Source: Lobosporangium transversale
Lineage: Eukaryota; Mortierellomycota; Mortierellomycetes; Mortierellales; Mortierellaceae
Length of the DNA stretch: 64,000 bases
Assembly: GCF_002105155.1 (NCBI RefSeq)
Contig: NW_019028979.1
Location: 1,488,001 to 1,552,000, forward strand
Direction of reading: 5' to 3'
Part shown: piece after piece, positions 1 to 9,905 of the stretch
Numbering within the stretch: position 1 is the stretch's first letter
Layout: each line of letters opens with the position of its first letter
The notes under the pieces: generated by a model
What the model was told of the DNA's origin: nothing
Seen by the model: the letters and a program-made list of their open reading frames with translations, nothing else
Database searches by the model: none
Made by a program: the position numbers and the translations under genes

Positions 1-24
1 AGGTCTTTCAAAAAAAAAAAAAAA

Positions 25-94
25 GATAAACGAGAACAGTCAGCATCCAATAGTTCTGTGCAAAAGAAGAAGCAAAGATCCACAGCCTCCTCAA
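25..94 (+). other. possible coding exon fragment of an upstream gene
   Basis: From about position 25 the + strand reads as a basic, Ser/Gln-rich peptide (DKREQSASNSS, then KKKQRS) and meets a consensus donor GTAAGT at 95. It could be the last part of an exon of a gene lying mostly left of the window. The stretch is too short for a family assignment, and the poly-A run at 11-24 cuts off its left context. Confidence 0.22.
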
Positions 95-269
95 GTAAGT
101 TGCAAAACTTTTTTTTAGTAAATTTTAATAAAATCGGTTGGTGGCGGAGCCTGCACGTGCCCATTTTAAATCAGGTACCGCCATTTTGGAACAGCTATGC
201 GCATGGGCGCATTTGCCCTTAAGCGAACGAACTCACAAAAAAAAAAAAAAAACAAAAAAGTCGAGTTGC

Positions 270-842
270 ATGGCATCTCATTTATTTTTCCTTTCTTCAC
301 TACTAACCGCTCCATTCTTTTTTTTTATTGTTGAATTGACTTGGCTTGTCCTCATGAACAAATTTTTTATGGTCCTGGTCGCTGGCCTTAGCCTCGTAAT
401 GATATATCCTTTAGAGAACAAATCTTGGATAGGGTCATTTGCTCCCATCCTCCTCGGCTTTCTTGCCGGTTTGCTCAATGCGGAGACACCCATGGCTAGC
501 AGTCTACAGGAACTTTTCGGACTCACATCTAGGCATCCCGATCGAGTTGGTTTGGATATCATTCACACAAATGGCGAAAATATTAAAGATCGCCAGGCTG
601 CTAAATCACAGCTGAATCAAAGGGTGATGTATGGACTGCAGCATGCGTTCTTAAATCTCGAGGTTACTGGGTGGTGGTTCAACATGGGTTACTGGAATAA
701 AGAGACGAGAACTTCAATGCGATTTCAAGATGCTTGCAAGGCTTTGGTTGAGAAACTAACTAGTCATTTAGACATTGGACGGGACAGTCATATCCTTGGT
801 AAGTAACGGTAAATTAAAATAAAATAAAATGATAATAGACGC

Positions 843-880
<38 letters not shown>

Positions 881-1669
881 GATCCAATTGTTTTAAATAA
901 TGCATTATTTCTTTTGCTAGATGTCGGATTCGGCTGTGGAGATCAGGATGTGTACATGGCTCAACTCTACCGACCAGCCAGAATCACTGGCATTACCATT
1001 GAGCCGATCCAGCACCATGCCGCCCAGGAATTGATAAGACGCACCCAAACTCCAGAAACAGACATTCAATTGCATGTCGCGGATGCCTCAAAGCTGCCTG
1101 CGTTTCTCCAAGCCAACCCAGATATATTTACTCGCTCTCAGCCCCAGTTCTCAAGCTCCTCAGAATCTTCGGACACCTCAGATATGCGTTATTTTACACA
1201 CGTGGTCTCTATTGACTCAGCGTATCATTATAATACACGCGTACAGTTTCTAAAGAATGCAGCAGCTGTATTAATGCCAGAAACAGGTCGTCTGGCCTTA
1301 GCAGATATGATCCTTGCGAGACCCGCTCCAACCTCAGGCTTTGGTCAGAAAATATTCAATGCTGTGTTTAGTGCTATCGAAGTCCCTGTAACTAATATGA
1401 AGACCATTGAGGCTTATAAACAGGATCTGGTAGATGCAGGGTTTGTGGATATTGAGATTGAATGTATTGAGGAGTTTGTGTTCTCAGGCCTGGCCTCTTA
1501 TATTGACAATCAGTTGGGTCGACTAGGAGGACTCGTTAAGCCAGGTGTCAACTGGACCTACTGGGGATTGTCCAAGGGGCTATGGTGGTTGGATCGATCC
1601 AAGTGGTTACATTTCGTCATAGTCAAAGCAAGGAATGGTCATAAACAAAACAAGGCTTTCAAGCATTAA
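270..1669 (+). CDS. membrane-anchored class I SAM-dependent methyltransferase
   Basis: The model has two exons, 270-798 and 921-1669, giving 425 aa. The intron has a GTAAGT donor and a TTGCTAG acceptor and contains a run of more than 30 A. Splicing rebuilds SAM-binding motif I across the junction (ILDVGFGCGDQ, residues 175-185). Acidic post-I residues follow (ITIEP), as does a motif II/III area (HVVSIDSAYHYNTR). The first ~75 residues are hydrophobic, with two likely membrane segments, so the enzyme is probably fixed to the ER or another membrane. A Ser-rich insertion near residue 240 interrupts the Rossmann fold. The layout resembles Methyltransf_11/25 proteins, but the substrate cannot be read from sequence. 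The start is the ATG at 270; the frame stays open upstream only through a TTG and a poly-A tract, and an ATG at 354 is an alternative. The gene converges on its neighbour with a 32-bp gap. Confidence 0.85.
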
Positions 1670-1701
1670 TTACTGTAGATATAAACTAAATATAATCCAA
1701 G

Positions 1702-2127
1702 CTATAGAACAAGCACAGAATGCCCAATCGATTCAAAAACTGTTTTGGCATCCAAGGCTTTGTCCTTCTTGACTAGAATATAGTCCGTGTCATAGGTGCT
1801 GACTACAAAAACCGAGATCTTGTTCTCTGCCAATGCTCCACTCAGATTAGCCATGATGCCCACGTAGCTAAAGTCCAATGGGCCTTGAACTTTGAAGCAG
1901 CGCCAATCAGGCGAGACCTTGTGTTCACAGTTAGGAATTAGTTGATCGCTGTTGATATCAGTCCAGTCATGAGAAATAACGAGAGAGATCTCATCAGGGG
2001 TCTTGGTGATGCTGTACCAGTCTTGATTGTCGACCAACGGTAAATACGCTGAAGCTGGAGTGGAGGGAGAGAAGCGATGGATTGTGTATGGCAGAGAGTC
2101 CAGTATTAAATCAAGTTTCATAGGCAT
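1702..2127 (-). CDS. small ACT-domain protein (ACT_7/CASTOR-like)
   Basis: This is a single-exon gene of 141 aa starting at the ATG at 2127, with a second ATG two codons later. The C-terminal half carries the signature of small stand-alone ACT proteins: DWRCFKVQGPLDFSYVGIMA, then a segment ending ISVFVVSTYDTDYILVKK. ACT domains bind amino acids or other small ligands as dimers. The fungal and bacterial members of this size (PF13840-like) have no established reaction, so a sensing or regulatory role is inferred. The stop lies 32 bp from the stop of the convergent methyltransferase, so the two 3' UTRs probably overlap. Only about 140 bp separates it from the nitrobindin-like gene upstream, which runs the same way, so its promoter must be short. 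Confidence 0.85.
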   Translation of the reverse strand: MPMKLDLILDSLPYTIHRFSPSTPASAYLPLVDNQDWYSITKTPDEISLVISHDWTDINSDQLIPNCEHKVSPDWRCFKVQGPLDFSYVGIMANLSGALAENKISVFVVSTYDTDYILVKKDKALDAKTVFESIGHSVLVL

Positions 2128-2268
2128 TTTCTCGTGTTTATTCTTGTTGATGGTTGACAAAAAAAAGTGAATTGCGATGGAATGAAGAGGACAAACGAAT
2201 AAAATGGTGCGAGAAAGCGAAGGAAAGAGGGAAAAATTTCTAGTTTCGGCTTTAGTTTCTTTATATTT

Positions 2269-3101
2269 CTATGCGTTGGTTTCAACCTTGCGAAGATTGA
2301 CTTCAAGGTGCGGTTGCAGGGGCGTGTTCTCTGTGGCCATTGAAAACTGATACGAAAATGTCTTGTTGGCTGGATCAATCATCCATTTCCTTTTATTTGA
2401 TCAAGGAATAGGTCTGTTAATTTGTACAAGTCGGTATGCATTTATTTTTTTATTTTTTTATTTTTTTTTTCTCACGATACTCACCTAGTAAACTGGGTGA
2501 CATGAGGTGGCTAAAAAAAAAAAAAAAAAAAAAAACCCCCGATTTACAAGTTTGAGAATGGCGAGAAAGTCAAGATCATCTTTTGACATGCCTTCAGAAT
2601 ACGAGATTACCTTGGCACTTGGAGAGCGGACAATACCTGTCGTCGTCCAATCAATGGTTGATCCATTAATTGTTCCGACTTCTACGCTTGCTACGCCTTC
2701 ATAGTAATGATAACAAACAGATGAATGAGAAAGTCAATTGCTTTGTATCCTTGCAGCGTTATCAACTTGAACTTCAAAGTACACGTACCTGTAGGCTGGC
2801 TCAAAATGAGTTCACATTTCTCGGCAGACCAGCCAGGTAGTCGAATAAACCCGCTCTCCGCGTGTAAAGGAGGTCCAGGGACCGAAGATGAAGGGCCATT
2901 GTCTCCTTCCCCTTGAACAGCGCGTCGAGTCTTCTGTGTGTATGCCACAACAGGTCTACCAGCGGGATCCTTGACAAAAGTGATTTCTTCATAAAATTCA
3001 AATGTAGGAATTGTTGGATAATACCCAATACCTTTGCCAGCCCATGTTCCGATCAAGAACTCGAGGGGGTGAGGCTCCCTATTATTGTTTTGTGTGGTCA
3101 T
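2269..3101 (-). CDS. nitrobindin-type (THAP4-like) heme-binding beta-barrel protein
   Basis: Four exons on the minus strand (3101-2789, 2690-2548, 2510-2485, 2389-2269) give about 200 aa. The N-terminal part shows the nitrobindin core: GTWAGKGIGYYPTIPTF, VVAYTQKT and HAESGFIRLPG. The C-terminal exon gives FSYQFSMATENTPLQPHLEV, whose His matches the proximal heme ligand region of the family. The 26-nt third exon is flanked by TTTTTAG and GTGAGT and is needed to keep the frame. Family members bind ferric heme and react with NO or peroxynitrite, and that role is inferred here. The start is the ATG at 3101; the longer frame begins with TTG. The exon 1/2 junction costs or keeps one residue depending on splice choice. 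Confidence 0.82.
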
Positions 3102-3389
3102 ATTAGCAGAGGAAGAAAAGGAAGATGCAAAAGGGGTAAGAGTATGGACGTGCTTCAAATGGGACGGAAGGAATGAAAGTGTAGCTCGGAGATGAATGCC
3201 GAAGAAGATTCAAGGAATCTTTGTTTTAATTGTTGATGCCATGTTACACACTGTTTTTTTTTGCACAGTTCATGGGACCGTCAAGTCCTTAATTGCAGCA
3301 GTAAATTTCCTTCCTCAATGCTTTCAGGTGATCGGCGCTGTCTGCCTGCAATTAAAGGCGCATTAAAAATCATCCAAGAGTTACGTGTG

Positions 3390-4022
3390 CTACTTCATCA
3401 GCGAGGGGCACTTGCTATTTCGATCAAAGGCCTCTATTGTACTTCTTGAATTCTGTGGAGTTTGCAAGTCATAGGTGTTCAATCCCGAGCAAGAAAAGGG
3501 AGAAGAAGTCGGGAATGTGGGCTGGAGATATTAGAGCTGGTGCAACTGTTACCTTTAAGGACAAGAGTAGGACTATCTTCATAGCGAAAGGCGCCTCATC
3601 AATAGGGGCAGGATGTTGAGCGATAGGGATAGGTATCTCTTCCTGATAGGCTCTCCTACAGGTACTGGACCATGCAACACCTGTATTATTTGTACAATTG
3701 ACGAAAGTGCAGCATTACCTACAAGTCCAATGTCATCACTTGAGTTAGCAGCAAAATAGATATAGTAGTCTCGTGTTTTTTTGAGATTATTTAATCTTTG
3801 TCACCTAGGATGTTTCAACTTGTTTGCTTAAGGATAAGAGGCCCGTCTGTGTTATCATGGTGCCACTTACTCCGTCAGCGAGGACTTTTGCAAGGTCTGG
3901 ACAGAAAAGCAGTGATTCCTGGCAGTGGCTTTGAGGACGCGTGTGACTTACGTTCTCTTAGCCAATGTGTGCCCAATGCTTTGACGAGCCATTGTCTGCG
4001 TCTTGTTCTGGAGTCTCCTCAT
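3390..4022 (-). CDS. unresolved multi-exon locus, perhaps a small roadblock/LAMTOR5-like protein
   Basis: The minus strand shows short open blocks bounded by good splice sites but no clean single model. A start block (MARQSIGHTLAK, ATG at 3992 or 4022) is followed by a block reading DLAKVLADGVSGTMITQTGL, then ANSSDDIGLVGNAALSSIVQ, and a terminal block ending near 3390. The order (short helix, G-V-x-G-T strand, then a Ser/Asp turn and an Ala-rich helix) recalls LAMTOR5/HBXIP of the Ragulator complex. Frames of the first two blocks do not join through any intron of normal length. The locus may be mis-assembled, frameshifted or a decayed gene. Overlapping + strand frames show no recognisable protein. 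Confidence 0.3.
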
Positions 4023-4236
4023 TCTTCATTCCCTTTCTCGCCATCGACGTAAAAAAAAGGAACAACCGACAGGTGATAGCAGAGTTGACGCGTATCTTAC
4101 ATCAGTACAGAGAACTAGAAACACGTCTTTCGACATACAAAAGCACAAAACGACATAAAAATTAGTGCAACGCGCGTTTGTGGGCCGCAGCTTTACACAT
4201 ACAACAACAGCCATCTCATCACCTCATTCCAGAATA

Positions 4237-6331
4237 ATGGAAACAGATAATACTGTTAGTAGCAACTCGAACAATATCATGGACAGTGATATGTATCCTG
4301 ACAGTCAGTCCACTGCAGGCACACCATCCTCATTGTCCAATGTTACCATGACTGCAGACAGTGGCGCTAGTGGCAATATTGCAACAGGAGAGAATGACAG
4401 TAATGGCAACTCGAAACGGAAGAGGTTCGTCAAAGTCGTTGAAGTGGATGCACCAAACAATATGGACTTGGACGCCTATATTGCCAATTATAAAGGTAAT
4501 TTTCACCAATACCCAACTTTTTTGGCCCTTTTTAGTTTTCACTCACAACATACGATGCTGAGCAGCCTTGATTTTTTATTTTTATTTTATTTGATCCTCG
4601 AAAGGCCATACTAAGGTGAATCGCCTTGAATTCATCGCTGATCGTTGCCCTTCTCTACAAATTGATGCCCTGAAGCTGGCGATTACAGAGCTACGTAATA
4701 CATCCACTCTCAACGTTTCTCGTTATATTAATCTGGTCAAAAAACTGAACGAGGCGGTCAAGTCTGGGGCTCCTGGCAGCAATAATGTCAGTCCTGAGCT
4801 TTTGAATGTTGACAAGGCCTGGGCAGATAGCCAGTTGCAAAAGGCTAAACAACAGGCAGACTTGCTAGAGGGTGAACTTAAAAATTATAAGCGCAATTCT
4901 ATCAAGGAGAGTATTCGAGTAAGTCCAAGACTAAGTTTTTTTGCATGAAGCAACCTATTTTCCCTATGGTAGCTTGACTACCCTTCACAGGACCCCGATA
5001 TGCTAAAACGAACACAATCTATGACTAATTAGATGGGAAACATTGAACTCGGTAACCATTATTACGACTGTGGAGACTTGGCGAGTGCACATCGATGCTA
5101 TTCTCGGACTCGTGACTATTGCACTACCTCCAAGCACATCATCGAGCTGTGCATGAATGTTATCAAGGTAAGTCATCACGGGTTATCTATAAAGCTCTAA
5201 TGCTCCTTAGGCATCTGTTTGCTGACCATTACTTCCTCTTGCTTCGTTCAATTACAATAAAATAAAGGTCAGTATTGAGCTCGGCAACTTCCCACATGTG
5301 TCTACTTATGTTGTCAAGGCAGAGACGACGCCTGAGATAGCGCAAGATAAGGACTTAATCAAGGCCAAGCTGAAGGCAGCTTTGGGCCTTGCTAATCTAG
5401 ACCAAAGCAAATACAGCTCTGCCGCGCGAGATTTCCTTTCCATTGGAGAGGAACTTGTAGGTCATCAATATGGGGATGTTATCTCCGCAAATGATATTGC
5501 CATTTATGGAGGGCTCTGTGCATTAGCCAGCTTCAGTAGAGCCGAGCTAAAGCGATTAGTGATTGATAATGTTGGGTTCCGGCAATACCTTGAGCTGGAG
5601 CCTCATATTCGTGATTTGATCCAAGGTTTTTATAACTCCAACTATGCGGTTTGTCTGGATATCATGGAGAAATGGAGGGTATGCACTAAGATGACAATAG
5701 AACAAGAAATCCTCTTTTTTTTTATAAAAAGAAAGTTAACGAGTTATCATTGTACTTCTGCTCTTTCTCATAGAATGACTACTTACTGGACATCCACTTG
5801 CATTCTCATGTTGAGGCGCTGTATACTAATATCCGTAAAAAGGCATTAGTTCAGTTCACAAGTCCGTTTTTGACGGTTGACCTAACAAAGATGGCCAAGA
5901 GCTTCTCAACCACAGTTCCTGCTTTGGAGAAGGAGTTGGTATCGCTAATCATTGGTGGACAGATCGAAGCAAGAATTGATTCACAGCAAAAAATCTTGTG
6001 GGCTAAGCAAACGAACAAACGCTCTGCTATCTTTGAACGCACTGCGGTTATGGGTCAAGATTATGAACGTGAAGCAAAGGGGCTCGTACTGCGCATCCAA
6101 ATGATCAACAATGGACTGATTGTAAAAAGCCCTGCCTCAGAAAAAGGCCCCGCAGGTGCTGGTGCAGGACCCGGTGGAAATGATGACTACGACCTAGGTC
6201 CTGGAGGACCAGTTTTTCCCCACATGCGCCATGGTGGACGTCCCGGCCGTGATGCCCCCATGTTTGCAGACGCCAGATCTAATGTATCAAGTTTCTTGAG
6301 CAACTTTTCTCGGGACCGTCATCGTGCTTAA
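4237..6331 (+). CDS. CSN1: COP9 signalosome subunit 1 (PCI-domain protein)
   Basis: Five exons (4237-4495, 4605-4918, 5033-5167, 5268-5678, 5774-6331) keep phase throughout and give 558 aa, close to animal CSN1. The family core is continuous over the junctions: [39 protein letters not shown] and a TPR-like helical repeat region. The C-terminal PCI/winged-helix domain at about residues 390-490 includes [18 protein letters not shown] and a segment ending [20 protein letters not shown]1 is the scaffold subunit of the complex that removes NEDD8 from cullins. The N-terminal ~70 residues are Ser/Asn/Asp-rich and the last ~60 are Gly/Pro/Arg-rich; both look disordered. The start is the first ATG of the open frame. 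Confidence 0.95.
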
Positions 6332-6688
6332 TGCATAAATTGGCGAATATTTTTCTTCGTGATCCCATATTGATAGAAAGGTCGACACCGAAATAAAAAA
6401 AGAGAATGTTTGCATGAAAAATCATCTTCTGTGACACTGAAAAAATTAATGGCAGTGATGATTAGGTGAATTCTTGGATTGATAACCCTGAGATTATAAA
6501 TCATGCGATTACAATTACAGGGATATGTATTAACCACTGTAGCTAGTCAATGCAGTTTTTTAATACAATCTCATTTTCATTCTTATTCTCATTCCCATTC
6601 TCTTTTCCTTCTTTAATCATCAATTTTATTCATTCTTCTTTCTCATTCTAGTGTGTTGTCGCATTCTTCCTACCAATAAATTCAAAAT
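6332..6688 (+). other. intergenic region, CSN1 to glutaredoxin
   Basis: This is the 3' end of CSN1 (an AATAAA-like signal near 6390) followed by a C/T-rich leader of repeated ATTC units at about 6575-6650 before the glutaredoxin ATG. I see no gene in it. Confidence 0.6.
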
Positions 6689-7401
6689 ATGGAGGGCCTT
6701 TCGACAAAACCAAAACCAGTCTCTATGGTGACAGGTTTCTCTCGTTCACGTCGCATTCGAGGGCTTGTCTTACTGTTAGTTTTGCTGTGCGGCATATACT
6801 ATCTATTCTTCGGCACGACCAAACGCTTGGGCAGCGGAGGAGGCTATGTACAAAACCGTGTTGATCTGAATGGGGAGGGTGAACCTTTGGATATTACACA
6901 GGACATATCCAGCAACCATCGGTCAGGTACTGATACGTTTGGAATGGATGTAATACAATCAATCTTGATTCAAAGTGTTGGGCGATCAGAAAAAAAATAA
7001 CCATCAAACTATTACCTGTTTAAACAACCGATGGTTAGGAACATCACAAGTATCATTACTTGAGAAGCGAATTCAAGGACTTATTGATAGCAACCGTATC
7101 ATGGTGTTTTCAAAGTCATATTGCCCGTAGGGATCGTTTTAGAGTCTCAATTGCAATGTAAAAAAAACGGCTATTGACTACAAAACAAAACAATAATGGC
7201 CATCTCCACCTTTCAATTCATGATATAAATGTATATATTGTAGATACTCGATGGCTGCCAAAAAACTCCTCCGCAGCTACACAAATGACATTCAGGTCCT
7301 TGAAGTAGACTTGGAGGGTGAGTTAATGAACTTAAAAACGCATCTATTGCACAAAGTATATTTCAACATATGCTTATTCCCCTTCTTTTTTTTTTTTTCT
7401 T

Positions 7402-7440
<39 letters not shown>

Positions 7441-7622
7441 TTACAGAGAAGAGTACAGAGATCAAAGCTGTATTGACAAAGCTAGCAAAAGGACATTCTA
7501 CATTCCCATCCATCTTTATCAATGGTGAGCCAATTGGAGGAAATGACAACTTGCAAGCCCTGGAGGACAAGGATCAGCTGCAATCTAGGCTGCAGAAACT
7601 GGGAGTACCAATGCTCCAGTAA
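6689..7622 (+). CDS. membrane-anchored monothiol glutaredoxin, Grx6/Grx7 type
   Basis: Four exons (6689-6926, 7039-7126, 7244-7317, 7447-7622) give 191 aa. A signal anchor spans residues ~24-42 (RGLVLLLVLLCGIYYLFF), preceded by basic residues. The glutaredoxin fold follows with active site CPYS at 108-111, split by an intron inside the proline codon. The cis-Pro motif (TFPSIFING) and GG motif (PIGGNDNL) come next. A single active-site Cys with a transmembrane anchor is the arrangement of yeast Grx6 and Grx7, which work in the ER/Golgi lumen; CPYS matches Grx7. The role is glutathione-dependent thiol redox control in the secretory pathway, inferred from the family. Intron 3 contains a T-rich stretch followed by about 29 A. 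Confidence 0.9.
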
Positions 7623-8096
7623 TTGGATCTAGGACTTGGTTTCAATTTCAAGCTTTACAACGTTTTTGCGCTGCAGTGCTTGTTGGCCTTACATCGCGTC
7701 TAAATGTCGGAAGGTTTATCTGCAAAAGCATAGGATGAACGAGAACCAAATAAAGCTAATTTATCAAGAATTGGAGAGATGTAATAAACAATCATAATGA
7801 TGATCAATGACCCTTGAACTCTAAACCGGAGAAATTCAAAATTCCAAAATTAGTGACTGTTATTGCAGATTGATGCGCTCGGATGCACCATGACTCGGCA
7901 GATCGAATCGGATATAAAAAAAAGCCTTTCCCCTGGGAGATCCCATCCTCTTCACTTTATGCTTTATGCTACATACTCTGCTTCCTGCCACATTCTCTCC
8001 TCCTTTGTATTTCACTACATCCAACATACGCGCTATTCTCTTTCCCCCTTCTTTTTTTTTATAGTTTCTATAGTCACCTCATCACCATCATCCATC
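7623..8096 (+). other. intergenic region, glutaredoxin to OTC
   Basis: AATAAA signals near 7749 and 7782 fit polyadenylation of the glutaredoxin gene. The rest is the OTC promoter and a C/T-rich leader (8000-8090). No further gene is seen. Confidence 0.6.
7911..7920 (+). promoter_or_regulatory. TATA-like element upstream of OTC
   Basis: GATATAAAAA lies ~180 bp before the OTC start codon and just ahead of the pyrimidine-rich leader, a plausible TATA element. This is position-based inference only. Confidence 0.35.
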
Positions 8097-9557
8097 ATGC
8101 TCAAATCATTGGCTCGTCTCTCCACCACTGTTGCAACTACTCAGGCACCAGTAACAGCCATCTCGACTGCCTCGTCTGCCTCGGCCTCAGTGCTTGCTCG
8201 ATCCATTCATGCATCCAGTCAGGACTGCAATAAACAATCTAAGACATATTCCACCGCTGATGTACCTTCTGTGACAGGAGTACCACATCTTCTGACTGAC
8301 AATGATCTGTCACCACAACAGTTGACGAATATCATTCAGAGCGCTTGTAAATTTAAGCATGAAGCCAAAGTACTAGGAAAAGCTAGTGGCGCTCCTTTGG
8401 CAGGAAAGACCATGGCGCTAATGTTTTCGAAGCGCTCAACTCGTACTCGTGTTGCTACCGAGACTGCCGTTACGTATTTAGGTGTGTGATTAAGGAAAAA
8501 AAAAAAAAAAAAAAAAAAAAAAAGGTATCAAACCAGTAGAAAACACCTTGACTAATCCCTTTACAATTGTTTAGGTGGACACGCCATGTTTTTAGGTGCA
8601 CAGGATATTCAATTGGGCGTGAATGAGTCGCTTCTTGACACGAGTAAAGTCGTGTCAAGCATGGTGGACGGCATCATGGCTCGTGTAGGGGCACATTCAG
8701 AGATTGAGGTAAGCTTTCAACCAGATGTTGAGAGCTATTAGCTTATAGTCGAAGGATGGTATTATGAAAATTGCGATGGCCCATTCAAACGTCTCTTTTA
8801 TTTTTCTACCTCTTACAGACTCTTGCTAAATACTCAACAGTACCAATTATCAATGCCCTTTCAGATCTCTATCATCCAACTCAGATCCTTGCAGATCTGA
8901 TGACTCTGCATGAATTGTACACACCCAAGGGTTCTGAACCTCATACGATCTCACCTGCGACCACCCTCAAAAACTTGAAACTGGCATGGGTGGGAGATGG
9001 CAACAACATTTTGCATTCACTGATGTTACAGCTCCCTAAGGTTGGAATGCACATCTCTATGGCGACACCAAAAGGATATGAACCTAATGCTGATATTCTG
9101 AAACAAGCATTGAATAATGCAAAACTTGCAGGAACAGATGTGGAAGTGTACAACGACCCTAAAGAGGCAATAAAGGGAGCCGATATTGTTGTTACAGACA
9201 CTTGGTAAAGCTTTTCTTTCACTCATTCACTTTTCCTTCTTTATAAAATCTTACGCTGCCATTTAACTGACGATACTTCGATTGTCTCCCAATATTTATA
9301 GGATCAGCATGGGTCAAGAAGAAGAAAAGAAACAACGCATTCAGGCATTTGCAGGCTATCAATTGACAACCGAGCTGATCGAGTCAAGTGGAGCAAAGCC
9401 AGACTGGAAGTTTTTGCACTGTCTTCCACGCAAGCAGGAGGAAGTCACAGACGATGTGTTCTACTCCCCTCGCTCTCATGTCTTCCAAGAAGCCGAAAAC
9501 CGCAAGTGGACAATCTTGGCCTGCATCAACCAACTCTTAGTGCACAAGGGCTTCTAA
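8097..9557 (+). CDS. ornithine carbamoyltransferase, mitochondrial precursor
   Basis: Four exons (8097-8481, 8575-8708, 8819-9204, 9302-9557) give 386 aa. The enzyme makes citrulline from ornithine and carbamoyl phosphate in arginine biosynthesis. The carbamoyl-phosphate site SKRSTRTR is at residues 111-118. Other family signatures are [13 protein letters not shown], the LAWVGDGNN loop and HCLPR at 341-345, whose Cys helps bind ornithine. The first ~55 residues are rich in Ala, Ser, Thr and Arg and lack acids, a typical mitochondrial presequence, in keeping with a mitochondrial OTC. Total length fits a precursor of the ~330-residue enzyme. Intron 1 holds a long A run. An AATAAA at 9598 follows the stop by ~40 bp. 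Confidence 0.96.
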
Positions 9558-9905
9558 AACATAATTCAAACACCGAAAGGCCCCAGTAGTTTTATCCAAT
9601 AAACTAGTAACCTACTGCATAGATCTGCAAAGATTTTCAGACTCCCTCTCAAACAGAGATGAATATTGCTGTTGACATGTTGACAGTGAGCAAATTCCGT
9701 TTTTCACGAATCAAATATGTGTACTAAAATCGTGACCCTTGGCAACGTGAATCTTTAGCGCTTGCTGCGATACAAATTGCGTCGTTGTGCATGAGGGAGA
9801 GCAGACTTTAAAGAATATAAAGTGTCCTCCCCCACACTCTGATTCCAACATATTCGTTTCATTCATTCCTTACACTTTTTTTTCTTACACACACAGGTTT
9901 CATTC
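9558..9905 (+). other. intergenic region, OTC to F-box gene
   Basis: It contains the OTC polyadenylation signal (9598) and the F-box gene promoter with a TATA-like stretch at 9813-9822. No coding potential is seen. Confidence 0.6.
9813..9822 (+). promoter_or_regulatory. TATA-like element upstream of the F-box gene
   Basis: GAATATAAAG lies about 90 bp before the start codon and is followed by a C/T-rich stretch. It is a plausible core promoter element, inferred only from motif and spacing. Confidence 0.35.

Noticed and set aside
138-269. Upstream 44-codon extension of the methyltransferase
   Set aside because: It begins at TTG and crosses a poly-A run; the ATG at 270 is the first usable start.
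3261-4165. Several + strand frames of 60-84 codons
   Set aside because: Most begin at ATG or other start codons, but none shows conserved motifs; minus-strand blocks with splice sites fit better.
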